Below the pieces are notes generated by a model. It was not told the DNA's origin and searched no databases. It saw only the letters and a list, made by a program, of their open reading frames with translations. Below, in pieces: positions 1 through 8,543 of a DNA stretch of 25,082 nt (the first letter of the stretch is position 1; each line of letters begins with the position of its first letter). The translations under genes and the position numbers were made by a program. This stretch comes from Sphingopyxis macrogoltabida (GTDB lineage Bacteria; Pseudomonadota; Alphaproteobacteria; Sphingomonadales; Sphingomonadaceae): the NCBI GenBank assembly GCA_003241685.1, contig QFPJ01000040.1:1-25082 (forward strand), given 5' to 3'.

Positions 1-2445
1 ACGCACCTGCGCGAATTTCAGGGCAATATCCTGGCCGGCAAGAGTTTCGACCGGGGCAACATCACCCTTTCCTTCGAATATACCGACCGCCAGGCGCTGC
101 GCGCCGAGGATCAGGATTTCACCGCGTCCGCCGACCTGAGGCCGCTGTTCGCCGATTATCCGGGCTATGCCGGATCGACGACGCCCGACGGCCGCGCGAC
201 ACGCGGCGTCTGGCCCGCGTTGCAGGTGCCCGTGACCGGCGGCCGGCCGCGCCGCGGCACGACCAACCTGACCACCGCCGCCGGGTCCTTCACGATCCGG
301 CCGACCAGCTTCGGCGGCTGCACCTATCAGCTGACGGCGGACCAGTGTCTGGTGAACACCGCGCTCGCGACGGGCGGCGCGTTTCGCGACCTGCGCTACG
401 ACACCGCCATCGGCACCACCGTCATGCCGCGCGTGAAGCGGTACAATGGCTTTGCCAACGGCCATTATGACGTCACCGACACGCTGACGCTGTTCGGCGA
501 ATTCGGCTATTATTATTCGGATACCGTCCGCCTGCAGCCGCCGGTGATCAACCTGAACCAGATATGGATTCCGGCGAGCAATTATTACAACCCCTTCGGC
601 GCGGCGACGATCGACGGCCGGCCCAACCCGAACCGCATTCCCGGCCTGACCAATGTTCCGGCCGCGGGCCTGCCGGTGCTGCTCACCAACTATCGCTTCG
701 TCGACGCGGGGCCGCAGCGGGTGCATGTGACCGGCGAACAGATCCGCGCGCTGCTCGGCGTGCGCGGAGAGACCGCGGGTTTCAAATGGGACAGCGCCTT
801 CGTCTATTCGGAAGCGAGCGCGCACGACAGCAGCTTCGCCGTGCGCAGTTCGGCGCTGCAACAGAGCCTCGCCCTGTCGACCCCCGATGCCTACAACCCC
901 TTCAACGGCGGCTGCGTCGCGACGCCCAGCTTCGGCGACTGCACGTCCAGTTCGCCGGCGGCGATCGACGCCATCGGTTTCCAGCTGCATCGCCGGTCGA
1001 AGACGACGCTGACCATGGGCGATTTCCGCGCCTCGCGCGCCGACCTGCTGACGCTGCCCGGCGGCGACGTGGGCGTTGCTTTCGGCGCGGAAGTCCGCCG
1101 CGAAACGCAGCGCGACGACCGCGACGCGGCCGTCGACGGGTCCAGTCCTTTCGTCGACATGGTCACGGGCGACGTCACGATCAGCGACGCCGCCGCGGTC
1201 AGCGACAATCCCGACACCTATGGCAAGCGCACCGTCGCCGCGGCCTATGCCGAACTGGCGGTGCCGCTGGTGTCGGAGGATATGAACATCCCGCTCGTCC
1301 GGCGCTTCGACCTGCAGCTTGCGGGACGCTACGAACATTACAGCGATTTCGGCAGTGTCGCCCGGCCCAAGATCGCGGCGGCGTGGGACGTCGTCGACGG
1401 CATCCGCCTGCGCGGCTCCTTTTCGCAGGGTTTCCGGGCGCCCAATCTGGAACAGGTCAACGCGGTCGAATATGCGCGCCTGTCGACGACGCAGGATTTC
1501 CTGCGCTGCGAGGTCGATCTGCGTGCCGGGCGAATCACCAGCTTCACCGGATGCGGCAACAATGTCGGCTATTCGCGGCGCGTGTCGGGCAATCCCGACC
1601 TGAAGCCTGAAAAAAGCACAAACTACAACCTTGGCGCGGTGTTCGAACCGACCTTCCTGTCGCCCGACATCGGCCGCATCACCTTCACGGTCGATTACTG
1701 GTCGATCCGCCAGCGCGGCATCGTGGGCATCCTGGGCAACGACACCGCGATCGCGCTCGATTACCTGCTGCGCCTGCAAGGGTCGTCGAATCCCAATGTC
1801 GTGCGGGCCGATGTCAACGCCGACGATATCGCCGCCTTTGCCGGCACCGGCATCGCCCCGGCGGGCCGCATCATCACCGTGCGCGACCAGTTCATCAACC
1901 TGTTGCCGCAGACCGTCCGCGGTCTGGACTTCGGCTTTTACTGGCAGCTTCCGGAAACCGGCATCGGCAAGTTCGACCTGTCGGTCAATGCGACGCGGTT
2001 GCTGAAATTCTCCCGCCCGCCGGGCGACGCGGTCGACGCGCTGATCGCGGCGCGCGACGCGGGCGAGATCAACGCCGCGACCCCGCTGCCCGAAACGCTC
2101 GACCTGATCGAAGCCGACGGCCGCCCGAAATGGCGCGGTACCGCGTCGCTGACCTGGTCGCTCGGCCAGTTCCAGATCGGCGCCTTCGCCCGCTATACCG
2201 GCGCGGTCGACGAACGCGGCTTCGTCGATGCGGACGGCAATCCGTGGCGCGTCAAGTCGCAGCTGACCGGCAACCTTTATGCCCAGGTCCGCATCCGCGA
2301 CGCGGGCGGGGCCGACATGCGCTGGCGCGTCGGGGTGCGCAACATCACCGACAAAAAGCCGCCGCTGACGTCCGAGGGCTATCTGGGGTCGCTCTACAGC
2401 CCCTATGGGCGTTACTGGTACACATCGGTCACGACGGAGTTCTGA
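1..2445 (+). CDS. TonB-dependent receptor, 5' end outside window
   Basis: The frame is open from base 1 with no start codon that fits a signal peptide, so the gene begins upstream; about 814 codons are visible. The visible part is the barrel of an outer-membrane TonB-dependent transporter. It has alternating aromatic/polar strands, the typical 'GSFSQGFRAPNLEQ' and 'NPDLKPEKSTNYNLG' segments (around 1414-1630), a late 'WRVGVRNITDKKPP' segment and a C-terminal aromatic residue (EF-stop). Several Cys pairs lie in predicted extracellular loops (for example near 319/346, 913/940 and 1507/1552). The N-terminal plug and TonB box are not in the window. The substrate cannot be read from the sequence. 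The next gene starts 3 nt after the stop, which suggests one transcript with the SGNH protein and perhaps gntR. Confidence 0.95.
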   Translation, partial: THLREFQGNILAGKSFDRGNITLSFEYTDRQALRAEDQDFTASADLRPLFADYPGYAGSTTPDGRATRGVWPALQVPVTGGRPRRGTTNLTTAAGSFTIRPTSFGGCTYQLTADQCLVNTALATGGAFRDLRYDTAIGTTVMPRVKRYNGFANGHYDVTDTLTLFGEFGYYYSDTVRLQPPVINLNQIWIPASNYYNPFGAATIDGRPNPNRIPGLTNVPAAGLPVLLTNYRFVDAGPQRVHVTGEQIRALLGVRGETAGFKWDSAFVYSEASAHDSSFAVRSSALQQSLALSTPDAYNPFNGGCVATPSFGDCTSSSPAAIDAIGFQLHRRSKTTLTMGDFRASRADLLTLPGGDVGVAFGAEVRRETQRDDRDAAVDGSSPFVDMVTGDVTISDAAAVSDNPDTYGKRTVAAAYAELAVPLVSEDMNIPLVRRFDLQLAGRYEHYSDFGSVARPKIAAAWDVVDGIRLRGSFSQGFRAPNLEQVNAVEYARLSTTQDFLRCEVDLRAGRITSFTGCGNNVGYSRRVSGNPDLKPEKSTNYNLGAVFEPTFLSPDIGRITFTVDYWSIRQRGIVGILGNDTAIALDYLLRLQGSSNPNVVRADVNADDIAAFAGTGIAPAGRIITVRDQFINLLPQTVRGLDFGFYWQLPETGIGKFDLSVNATRLLKFSRPPGDAVDALIAARDAGEINAATPLPETLDLIEADGRPKWRGTASLTWSLGQFQIGAFARYTGAVDERGFVDADGNPWRVKSQLTGNLYAQVRIRDAGGADMRWRVGVRNITDKKPPLTSEGYLGSLYSPYGRYWYTSVTTEF

Positions 2446-2448
2446 ATT

Positions 2449-3411
2449 ATGGCATGTGGGCACGGCATCTGGCTTTTCATCGGCTGCGCCGCGCTCGCGG
2501 TCGCGCCGGCGGCATCGGCAAGGGAGAGCGCGCCCGCGCCCGCCCCGACCGCCGCCGGCGCGGCCTCCCCCGACCAGGCGCCCGCCCCGGCGCCCACCCC
2601 GCCAAAGGCCGCTCCGCGCACCATCCTGTTCATCGGCAACAGCTTCACGCAAGGGGCGCATTCGGCGGCGCGCAACTGGCGCGCGGACAGCGTCACCGAC
2701 CTCAACGGGGCGGGCTATGGCGGCGTCCCCGCGCTGTTCAAGCTGTTCACCGAGCAGGCGGGGCTCGATTACCAGGTCAGCCTGGAAACCCAGGGCGGCA
2801 AGTCGCTGGGCTTTCACTATGACGAGCGGCGCCAGCTGTTCGACCGGCCGTGGGACGTGGTGGTGCTGCAGGAATTCAGCACCCTCGACCGCGACAGGCC
2901 CGGCGATCCGGCCCAATATATTCAGGATGTCGCGCGGCTGTCGGCGCTGTTCATGGCCCGCAATCCGGCGGTCGACATTCGCCTGTCGGCCAACTGGACC
3001 CGCGCCGATCAGGTCTACAGGAACAAGGGGCCGTGGCACGGCAAGCCGGTGACGGCGATGGCCGACGACCTGCGCGCCGCCGCCGACCGCGCCCGCGCCG
3101 CCAACCCCGAGGTCAAGGGCGTGCTGCCCGTCGGACAGGCATGGAACCGCGCGATGACGACCGGCGTCGCCGACCCCGACCCCTATGACGGCATCGCCTA
3201 TGGCCAGCTCGATCTGTGGACCTATGACCATTATCACGCCAGCGTGCCGGGCTATTATCTCTCCGCGCTGGTGGCCTTCGGCGCCATCACCGGCATCGAT
3301 CCGGCGACGCTGGGCCCCCAGGAAAAGGGGGCCGACGAACTGGGCCTGTCCGATGCCCAGGCGGCCGCGCTGCAAAAGGTCGCCAGCGCGGAGTTGCGCG
3401 CGCGGCGATAA
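2449..3411 (+). CDS. SGNH/GDSL-type hydrolase-like exported protein
   Basis: Protein of 320 aa. A weak N-terminal hydrophobic segment (residues 7-24, ending in AASA) suggests export, although it lacks the usual Arg/Lys at the N-terminus. A Pro/Ala-rich linker follows (about 28-56). The catalytic domain starts with 'ILFIGNSFTQG' (Ser65 in the block-I position) and ends with the block-V pair in 'YDHYHAS' (Asp260, His263), followed by 'GYYLSALVAFGAITG'. This matches the SGNH hydrolase layout (esterase or deacetylase activity on glycans or small esters). The actual substrate is unknown. It begins 3 nt after the TBDR stop, so co-expression and a role in processing the imported ligand are plausible inferences. 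The ATG at 2449 is the only start consistent with the signal segment. Confidence 0.8.
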   Translation: MACGHGIWLFIGCAALAVAPAASARESAPAPAPTAAGAASPDQAPAPAPTPPKAAPRTILFIGNSFTQGAHSAARNWRADSVTDLNGAGYGGVPALFKLFTEQAGLDYQVSLETQGGKSLGFHYDERRQLFDRPWDVVVLQEFSTLDRDRPGDPAQYIQDVARLSALFMARNPAVDIRLSANWTRADQVYRNKGPWHGKPVTAMADDLRAAADRARAANPEVKGVLPVGQAWNRAMTTGVADPDPYDGIAYGQLDLWTYDHYHASVPGYYLSALVAFGAITGIDPATLGPQEKGADELGLSDAQAAALQKVASAELRARR

Positions 3412-3466
3412 GTCCTTGCCGAAGCCCGCGCCATCCGTCGCGGGTTGGAATTTGCGGCGGCCCATT

Positions 3467-3476
3467 TGTATAGACG
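3467..3476. promoter_or_regulatory. HutC-type GntR operator candidate before gntR
   Basis: TGTATAGACG lies 5 nt upstream of the gntR start codon. The core GTATAGAC agrees with the GT-M-T-A-K-AC pattern known for HutC-subfamily GntR operators, and 8 of 10 bases match the perfect palindrome at 8468-8477. Its position over the ribosome-binding region suggests autorepression. This is an inference from sequence only. Confidence 0.5.
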
Positions 3477-3481
3477 GGGTG

Positions 3482-4264
3482 ATGAAGCGCCCCGCCCCCG
3501 CCCCCGCATCGTCCCGCCCGCCCCATAACGCGACCGGCGACGATACCGACGATGGCGCCCCTGCGCCGCGCTATGCCGCGATCAAGCAATCGATCACGGA
3601 TGCGGTGCGCGACAGGCGGCTGAAACCCGGCGACCGCGTGCCGTCGGAAGCCGAGCTGGTCGATGCCTTCGGCGTATCGCGGATGACCGCCAACCGGGCG
3701 CTGCGCGAATTGCAGGCATCGGGCGTCATCCTGCGCCGCGCCGGCGTCGGGTCCTTCATCGCCGAACCCCGCCCGATCGGGCACATGATCGAGATCCGCA
3801 ACATCGCCGACGAAATCCGCCAGCGCGGCCATGTCTATCGCGCGCGCGTGATCCAGAATGTCGTCACGCGCGCCACCGCGGAAACGGCGCCGCTGCTGGA
3901 AGTCCCGCTGGGCACCCGCCTGTTCCATTCGGTCATCGTCCATCACGAGGCCGAATTCCCGATTCAGGTCGAGGAACGCTTTGTCCTGGCATCGGTCGCC
4001 CCGCATTATGGCGAGATGGACTTTACCCGAACGACGCCGAACGAATATCTGACCCGCACCGCACCGATCGAACGCGTCGAACACCGCGTCTGCGCGATGA
4101 TGCCCGACAAGCGGATGCGCGCGATGCTGGGCCTCCAACCCGCCGAGCCGGTGCTGCGGATGACGCGGCGGACGTGGAGCCGGTCGCGGCTGGCCTCGCA
4201 TGCGTGGCTGACGCATCCGGGCACGCGCTTCGAATTGTCGGCCGCTTTTTCGGTCGGCGCCTGA
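3482..4264 (+). CDS. GntR family (HutC subfamily) transcriptional regulator
   Basis: Protein of 260 aa from the ATG at 3482. It has an N-terminal winged helix-turn-helix (about residues 30-95) with the signature 'LKPGDRVPSEAELVDAFGVS' followed by 'RMTANRALRELQ'. A UTRA ligand-binding domain follows (about 100-250), with typical 'FHSVIVHHEAEFPIQVEERFV' and 'RTWSR' segments. This domain order is that of HutC/FarR repressors, which bind small ligands and release TGTATxTACA-like operators. In-frame codons continue upstream of 3482 but overlap the SGNH gene; the ATG puts the HTH at the normal distance. Two candidate operators are seen: just before this gene, and in the leader of the divergently placed TBDR operon (8468-8477). 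The gene is convergent with the PepSY gene, with 4 nt between the stops. It is probably not the histidine-utilisation repressor, because no hut genes are present. Confidence 0.93.
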   Translation: MKRPAPAPASSRPPHNATGDDTDDGAPAPRYAAIKQSITDAVRDRRLKPGDRVPSEAELVDAFGVSRMTANRALRELQASGVILRRAGVGSFIAEPRPIGHMIEIRNIADEIRQRGHVYRARVIQNVVTRATAETAPLLEVPLGTRLFHSVIVHHEAEFPIQVEERFVLASVAPHYGEMDFTRTTPNEYLTRTAPIERVEHRVCAMMPDKRMRAMLGLQPAEPVLRMTRRTWSRSRLASHAWLTHPGTRFELSAAFSVGA

Positions 4265-4268
4265 TCGG

Positions 4269-5000
4269 TCAGGCGGCGGGGCGCTTCACCGCCGGCTTGC
4301 GGCGCCGCAGCCAGCGGAAATCGGCGCGGCTGAAGCTTTTGAACAATAGGTAGAACCCCGTTCCCGACAGCCATACCGCGCCAAAGGCGACGAAGATGAT
4401 CAGCGGGTGGTTGAAGCTCTTGCGGTTCAGATAATCCATATTGTGGAGCATCCAGAAAAAGTCCCAGGTCCGCCACGTGTCGCCGCGCATCACCAGAAAA
4501 CGCGCGGTGTCGAGCGCGACATAGGCGCTGCTGTTTTCGGCGTCGTCGAAATCGACCCGCCACATCGCGCCATCGAAATCGCGCGCTTCCAGATTGGCCT
4601 TGGCCAGAACGCTGACGTCGCGGATCGGCGCGTCGTTCATCATTGCCGCGACCTCGCGCGCCATGTCCGGATCGACGCGGATATCCTCGCCGCTCGTCGC
4701 GTCGACCAGCCGCACGCCCTTGGCGCTGTAAACCTCATAGACGGGCCGGGCGCCAAGATCGCGCAGGACCAGACCCGTCACCGCCTCCCCGCGCGGCAGC
4801 GCCGCGACATCGGCATAGGCGCCCGCCGGCAGCGGATGCGAATGCGACATGCCCGCGCCGTGCCCGCCGACCTTGTCCTTGTCGAGCAGCGCCATCATCG
4901 AGCCGCTGAGCGCCCAGAGCAGGAACTGAAGCCCCAGGATCAGGCCGACCCATTTGTGGATGCGCCGGAACAGCAGCGGCGACAGGCGGATCCTTTTCAT
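4269..5000 (-). CDS. PepSY-domain membrane protein with His/Met-rich segment (second gene of pair)
   Basis: Protein of 243 aa. The chosen start, the ATG at 5000, overlaps the stop of the upstream PepSY gene by 4 nt (ATGA) and gives a basic N-terminus before TM1. Layout: TM1 (about 15-38, 'RRIHKWVGLILGLQFLLWALSG'-type PepSY_TM signature), a large periplasmic PepSY region, and TM2 (about 205-228) followed by a basic cytoplasmic tail. The conserved 'WDFFWMLHNMDY' motif precedes TM2. Just after TM1, residues 45-56 read GGHGAGMSHSHP, a plausible metal-binding stretch. PepSY_TM proteins beside TBDRs are often linked to reduction or release of metal from imported chelates at the inner membrane. Here the assignment to a metal is inferred from context. 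A longer frame to 5078 exists but would run into the upstream gene. Confidence 0.88.
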   Translation of the reverse strand: MKRIRLSPLLFRRIHKWVGLILGLQFLLWALSGSMMALLDKDKVGGHGAGMSHSHPLPAGAYADVAALPRGEAVTGLVLRDLGARPVYEVYSAKGVRLVDATSGEDIRVDPDMAREVAAMMNDAPIRDVSVLAKANLEARDFDGAMWRVDFDDAENSSAYVALDTARFLVMRGDTWRTWDFFWMLHNMDYLNRKSFNHPLIIFVAFGAVWLSGTGFYLLFKSFSRADFRWLRRRKPAVKRPAA

Positions 5001-5701
5001 GCCTTTTTTCTCCGGCGGCGCGGAAAGGACCAGATCAGCAGCCACGCCCCGGTCGCGGCCATGGCGAAGGTGGCCCATGTCACGACGCGCAGCAGCGGAT
5101 TGTTGATGTCTGTGCGCTCGTCATAATCCATGATGTGCAGCATCCAGGCGAAATCGAAGATGCGCCACAGCGCATGCCGCCGCGACATCAATTCCCCCGT
5201 GGCGGGCGAGAGATAGAGGGTCGACCGGTTCCAGCCTTCGAATTCGACCTGCCAGAAGGGCGGCTTGCGCGACCCCATTTCCTGCGGCGCGTCGGTCAGC
5301 ATGCGGACGGACACGATCTTTCCCTCGCCGGTATAGATATGCCGCGCCAGCGTGCGGATTTGCGCCGCGTCCGGCGGCGCGACCGGCTGGCCGGTCCGCG
5401 CATCGAACAGGCGCGGGCCGTCGGGGGTCTCGGCGCGCCAGACGGGCCGGCCGAAATGCCGCTGAAGCCGGATTTCCGACACCCCCGGGGCGGCCGCGAC
5501 GATTTGCGCGGGCGGTGCAAGCCCGGCAAGGTCGAAGGGTTCGACGACCGGCACGCGCACCAGATGATCGCCGTGGATGATGTCGATATGCACCGCGACC
5601 ATGTAAAGGCCGGTCAGCGTCCAGAGCAGGGCCTGGACGCCGACCACCAGAGCCAGCCATTTATGCGTGCGCCGTGCAAGCAGCGGCCAGCGGATTGCCA
5701 T
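4997..5701 (-). CDS. PepSY-domain membrane protein (first gene of pair)
   Basis: Protein of 234 aa from the ATG at 5701, with an AAAAGGG ribosome-binding site that overlaps the TBDR stop. The order is TM1 (about 13-36, 'RRTHKWLALVVGVQALLWTLTG'), a periplasmic PepSY region, the motif 'FDFAWMLHIMDYDERTD', TM2 near the C-terminus and a very basic tail. Directly after TM1 comes VHIDIIHGDH, with three His residues in ten. It is a paralogue of the next gene (same layout and the same WMLHxMDY motif), so the two may form a heterodimer. The 13-nt spacing to the TBDR and the 4-nt overlap with the second PepSY gene make a three-gene operon. The role is inferred: handling of a metal or metal-chelate delivered by the receptor. 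Confidence 0.88.
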   Translation of the reverse strand: MAIRWPLLARRTHKWLALVVGVQALLWTLTGLYMVAVHIDIIHGDHLVRVPVVEPFDLAGLAPPAQIVAAAPGVSEIRLQRHFGRPVWRAETPDGPRLFDARTGQPVAPPDAAQIRTLARHIYTGEGKIVSVRMLTDAPQEMGSRKPPFWQVEFEGWNRSTLYLSPATGELMSRRHALWRIFDFAWMLHIMDYDERTDINNPLLRVVTWATFAMAATGAWLLIWSFPRRRRKKA

Positions 5702-5714
5702 CGTCGATGCCCTT

Positions 5715-8417
5715 TTAGAAGGCGGTTCGGACGCCGACGTAGAAGCGCCGTCCGAGCAGGTCATAGGTCATCGTGTCGGTATTCGCATCGGTGAAGCTGC
5801 GAATATAGGGCGCCTTGCGATCGAACAGATTGTCGGCGCCCAGCTGGAAGCGCGTCTTTTCGTCGATTTCAAAGGCGAGCTGGAGATTGTGGTAGAAGAC
5901 GTTCGGCGTGCGGTATCCGATCTGGGTCGGGGCCGCGTTGAAATCGGTCGCCTTGCCGACCCACTGCGTCGACCAGGTCGCGCTGATCCCGTCCTTTTCG
6001 GCGGTCAGCACGCCATAGCCGCGCCACTTCGGATAGCCGCCGTTGCCGCCGCCGATGAAACCGTCGAAATAGATCGGGGCGCCGCCGGGAAAGGGACTGA
6101 CGACATATTTGTTGAGGTAGGTAAGGTTCATGTCGAGCGACAGTTTCACCGACCCGATGCCGCCCGCATAGACCAGCCCCAGGTCGAGGCCGTTCATTTC
6201 CTCGCGGCCCGTGTTGATCGGCTGCGCCGACAGATAGGTGACTTCGCCGGTCAGCGGGCTGCGCGTGAAATCGTCGCAGAAGGGGTGCGACAGATTCTGG
6301 CTGGCGTAGCAGACGGACAATTTGGTCGAACCGGGGATCGCGCGGATCGCGTCCTTGATCCGGATATCGAACCAGTCGGCGGTCAGCGACAGGCCGGGGA
6401 TCAGACCGCGCGGCGAAATTACCGTGCCGACCGTCCATGTGGTCGAGCTTTCGGGCTGAAGCGCCTGATTGCCGCCGGACGTGGTCAGAATGGTGGTGCC
6501 CAGCTGGACATAGTTGGCGGGCACGCCCGACGCCTGGCAATTGGCGACCAGCGTCGCATTGCCGCTGGCCGAATAGCGCGAGCAGGGATCGGTCGTCGTC
6601 AGATTGCCTTCCGACACGCCGCCGAACAGTTCGGGGACGTTGGGAATGCGAAAGCCGGTGCCATAGGTGCCGCGCAGGCGGACGCTGTCGCTGATCATCC
6701 AGTCGAGGCTGGCCTTGTAGTTCCAGTCGCTGCCGAACAGATTATAGTCCGAATAGCGCACCGCGCCGCCCGCCGTCAGCGCCTTGAAGAAGGGCGTGTC
6801 GGCGAGGATCGGCACCGACAGTTCGAGATAGGCCTCCTTGGCGGTGCTCGACCCCGAAATCGGGCTTTGCTGGTTGGTGTTGGCGACGCCCAGAACGGTC
6901 AGCGGATCGGGATCGCGCCAGCCCTTTTCCTTGCGATAGACGACGCCAGCCGCGAAGGAAACGGGGCCGGCGGGCAGCGTGAACAGGCTGCCGTTGAGGT
7001 CCGCCGTCACCGTCGCCAGTTCGTTGCCGCCGCGGTCGCGCGAGGTGAACAGGATATAGTCGAGCACTTCGGGCGTCAGGTCGCCGAAGCCCAGATAATC
7101 GCCGCAGGGGATCGCCGCGCCGGCGGCCAGGCTGCACTGGCTCGTGTCGAGCGTATTGGCGATCCGTTCCAGATTGGCGATGTTGGTCGACCCGTCGACG
7201 GCCGTGTTGCGGCCGAAGCTGCCCGCAACCTCCCACGCCCAGTCGTTCGCGAACTTGCCGCGCAGGCCGAACGTCCCCTGCCAGGTGTCGGTTTCCTGAA
7301 AGAATTGCCGCGGGCCCGGTTCGGCCAGGCGGCGCTGGACGAGGACGATATTCTCGCCCGTCGGATTGGTCGGATTGGTCGCGGCGATGGACAGGTTGCG
7401 CAGCGTGCCCGGCGTCGCGATCTGGTTCGACTTGCGGTGCGTATAGAGGAATTCGCCGAATGCCTCGATCGTGTCGATAAGATCGTAATCGGCGAAAAAG
7501 GCGGTGCTGACGCGCTCGATCGGGCTGACCGCGTTCAGGAACGGCGCCGAATTGAAATTATGCTTCGCCGCGCTGTACGGTTCGTAAAAGTCGCCGTCAC
7601 CGCCCAGGACCTGATTGAAATTGATCTGCTGGCCGTTCGGCCGCACGGCGCGGCCGCCGACGGTCGAGGCGCTGTTGACGCACGACAGGGTTCCCGGCGT
7701 CGTTTCGGACAGCGAACAGGGCGCGCGGGTCGCCATGTTGACCGCCCTGGTCTTCTGATAGGTGACGGCGGCCATGATCCCGCCGCGATCGTTGCGGACG
7801 CCCCACAGCAGGTCGGCGGTGAAATCCGACCCGTCGCCCTTTTCGGTGATCCCCTGACGCACGCTGAGGCCCAGCCCCTCGAAATCGGTGCGGGTGACGA
7901 GGTTGACGACGCCCGCCATCGCGTCGGCGCCATAGATCGCCGACGCGCCGTCCTTCAGCACGTCCGTCCGCGCCAGCGCGGCGACCGGGATCATGTTGAG
8001 GTCGGGCGACGAGTTCGCGCCCGTACCGCCCGCGACGAGGCGGCGGCCGTTCAGCAGCACCAGCGTCCGCTTGATGCCCAGCCCGCGCAGGTTGACCTGC
8101 GCCGTGCCATAGCCGTTGCCGGTCCAATAGGCCGAGGTCTGGTTGCCCGCGAAGCCCGCATTGGCGGGCAGGCGCTGCAACAGCGTTTCGACGTTGACGA
8201 TGCCCGTATTCTCGATCTGCTCGGCTGACACCACCGTCGCCGGGCCGACCCCGGCCAGGTCCTGACGGCGAATGCGCGATCCGGTGACGACGATGTCGCT
8301 ACCGGCGCTCGCGCTCTGGCCGCCGGCGTCGGCTGCGAGATCGGCCTGTGCGTAGGCCGGTGCGGAGAAACAGGCGGCCCCAGCAGCCCCCGCGAGCAAA
8401 ATCGTCCTGATCGTCAT
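5715..8417 (-). CDS. TonB-dependent receptor of the PepSY operon
   Basis: Protein of 900 aa. The ATG at 8417 has an AAGGGGG ribosome-binding site 6-7 nt upstream and gives a clean signal peptide (residues 1-23, ending AYA). The plug domain begins at 'SDIVVTGSRIRRQD' (about 40-53) and includes 'ANAGFAGNQTS', 'VNLRGLGIKRTLVLLNGRR' and 'DVLKDGASAIYGADAMAGVVN'. The barrel contains 'GTYGTGFRIPNVPELFGG' and ends in a terminal Phe. At least four Cys pairs lie in putative extracellular loops. The family is the large sphingomonad TBDR type, related in style to the receptor at 1-2445. It is followed by two PepSY genes. Upstream are an ECF-type promoter element (8544-8571) and a HutC-type operator (8468-8477), so expression may respond both to a metal-sensing sigma factor and to the GntR regulator. 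The ligand is unknown. Confidence 0.96.
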   Translation of the reverse strand: MTIRTILLAGAAGAACFSAPAYAQADLAADAGGQSASAGSDIVVTGSRIRRQDLAGVGPATVVSAEQIENTGIVNVETLLQRLPANAGFAGNQTSAYWTGNGYGTAQVNLRGLGIKRTLVLLNGRRLVAGGTGANSSPDLNMIPVAALARTDVLKDGASAIYGADAMAGVVNLVTRTDFEGLGLSVRQGITEKGDGSDFTADLLWGVRNDRGGIMAAVTYQKTRAVNMATRAPCSLSETTPGTLSCVNSASTVGGRAVRPNGQQINFNQVLGGDGDFYEPYSAAKHNFNSAPFLNAVSPIERVSTAFFADYDLIDTIEAFGEFLYTHRKSNQIATPGTLRNLSIAATNPTNPTGENIVLVQRRLAEPGPRQFFQETDTWQGTFGLRGKFANDWAWEVAGSFGRNTAVDGSTNIANLERIANTLDTSQCSLAAGAAIPCGDYLGFGDLTPEVLDYILFTSRDRGGNELATVTADLNGSLFTLPAGPVSFAAGVVYRKEKGWRDPDPLTVLGVANTNQQSPISGSSTAKEAYLELSVPILADTPFFKALTAGGAVRYSDYNLFGSDWNYKASLDWMISDSVRLRGTYGTGFRIPNVPELFGGVSEGNLTTTDPCSRYSASGNATLVANCQASGVPANYVQLGTTILTTSGGNQALQPESSTTWTVGTVISPRGLIPGLSLTADWFDIRIKDAIRAIPGSTKLSVCYASQNLSHPFCDDFTRSPLTGEVTYLSAQPINTGREEMNGLDLGLVYAGGIGSVKLSLDMNLTYLNKYVVSPFPGGAPIYFDGFIGGGNGGYPKWRGYGVLTAEKDGISATWSTQWVGKATDFNAAPTQIGYRTPNVFYHNLQLAFEIDEKTRFQLGADNLFDRKAPYIRSFTDANTDTMTYDLLGRRFYVGVRTAF

Positions 8418-8467
8418 GGCGAAACCCCCTTGTTCTGGCTGCATGCGTGACGCGAAACAGCATCAAT

Positions 8468-8477
8468 TGTATATACA
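8468..8477. promoter_or_regulatory. HutC-type GntR operator candidate in TBDR leader
   Basis: TGTATATACA is a perfect 10-bp palindrome 51 nt upstream of the TBDR start, in an A+T-rich tract. Its GTATATAC core fits the GTMTAKAC pattern reported for HutC-subfamily regulators, and it matches the site before the local gntR gene at 8 of 10 positions. It lies downstream of the ECF-like promoter, so a bound repressor could block either that transcript or a second promoter in the A+T-rich tract. Confidence 0.6.
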
Positions 8478-8543
8478 GGTCAATATAATTTTCTGATATT
8501 TTTCAATATTTTATCCAGAAATATAATCGACATATTGACGTGG

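Noticed and set aside
5667..8228. Long open plus-strand frame (about 850 codons) opposite the TBDR gene
   Set aside because: It is an antisense shadow of a G+C-rich receptor gene. It has an Arg/Gly/Ala-rich composition, no domain, no RBS, and the minus strand has a complete receptor with signal peptide.
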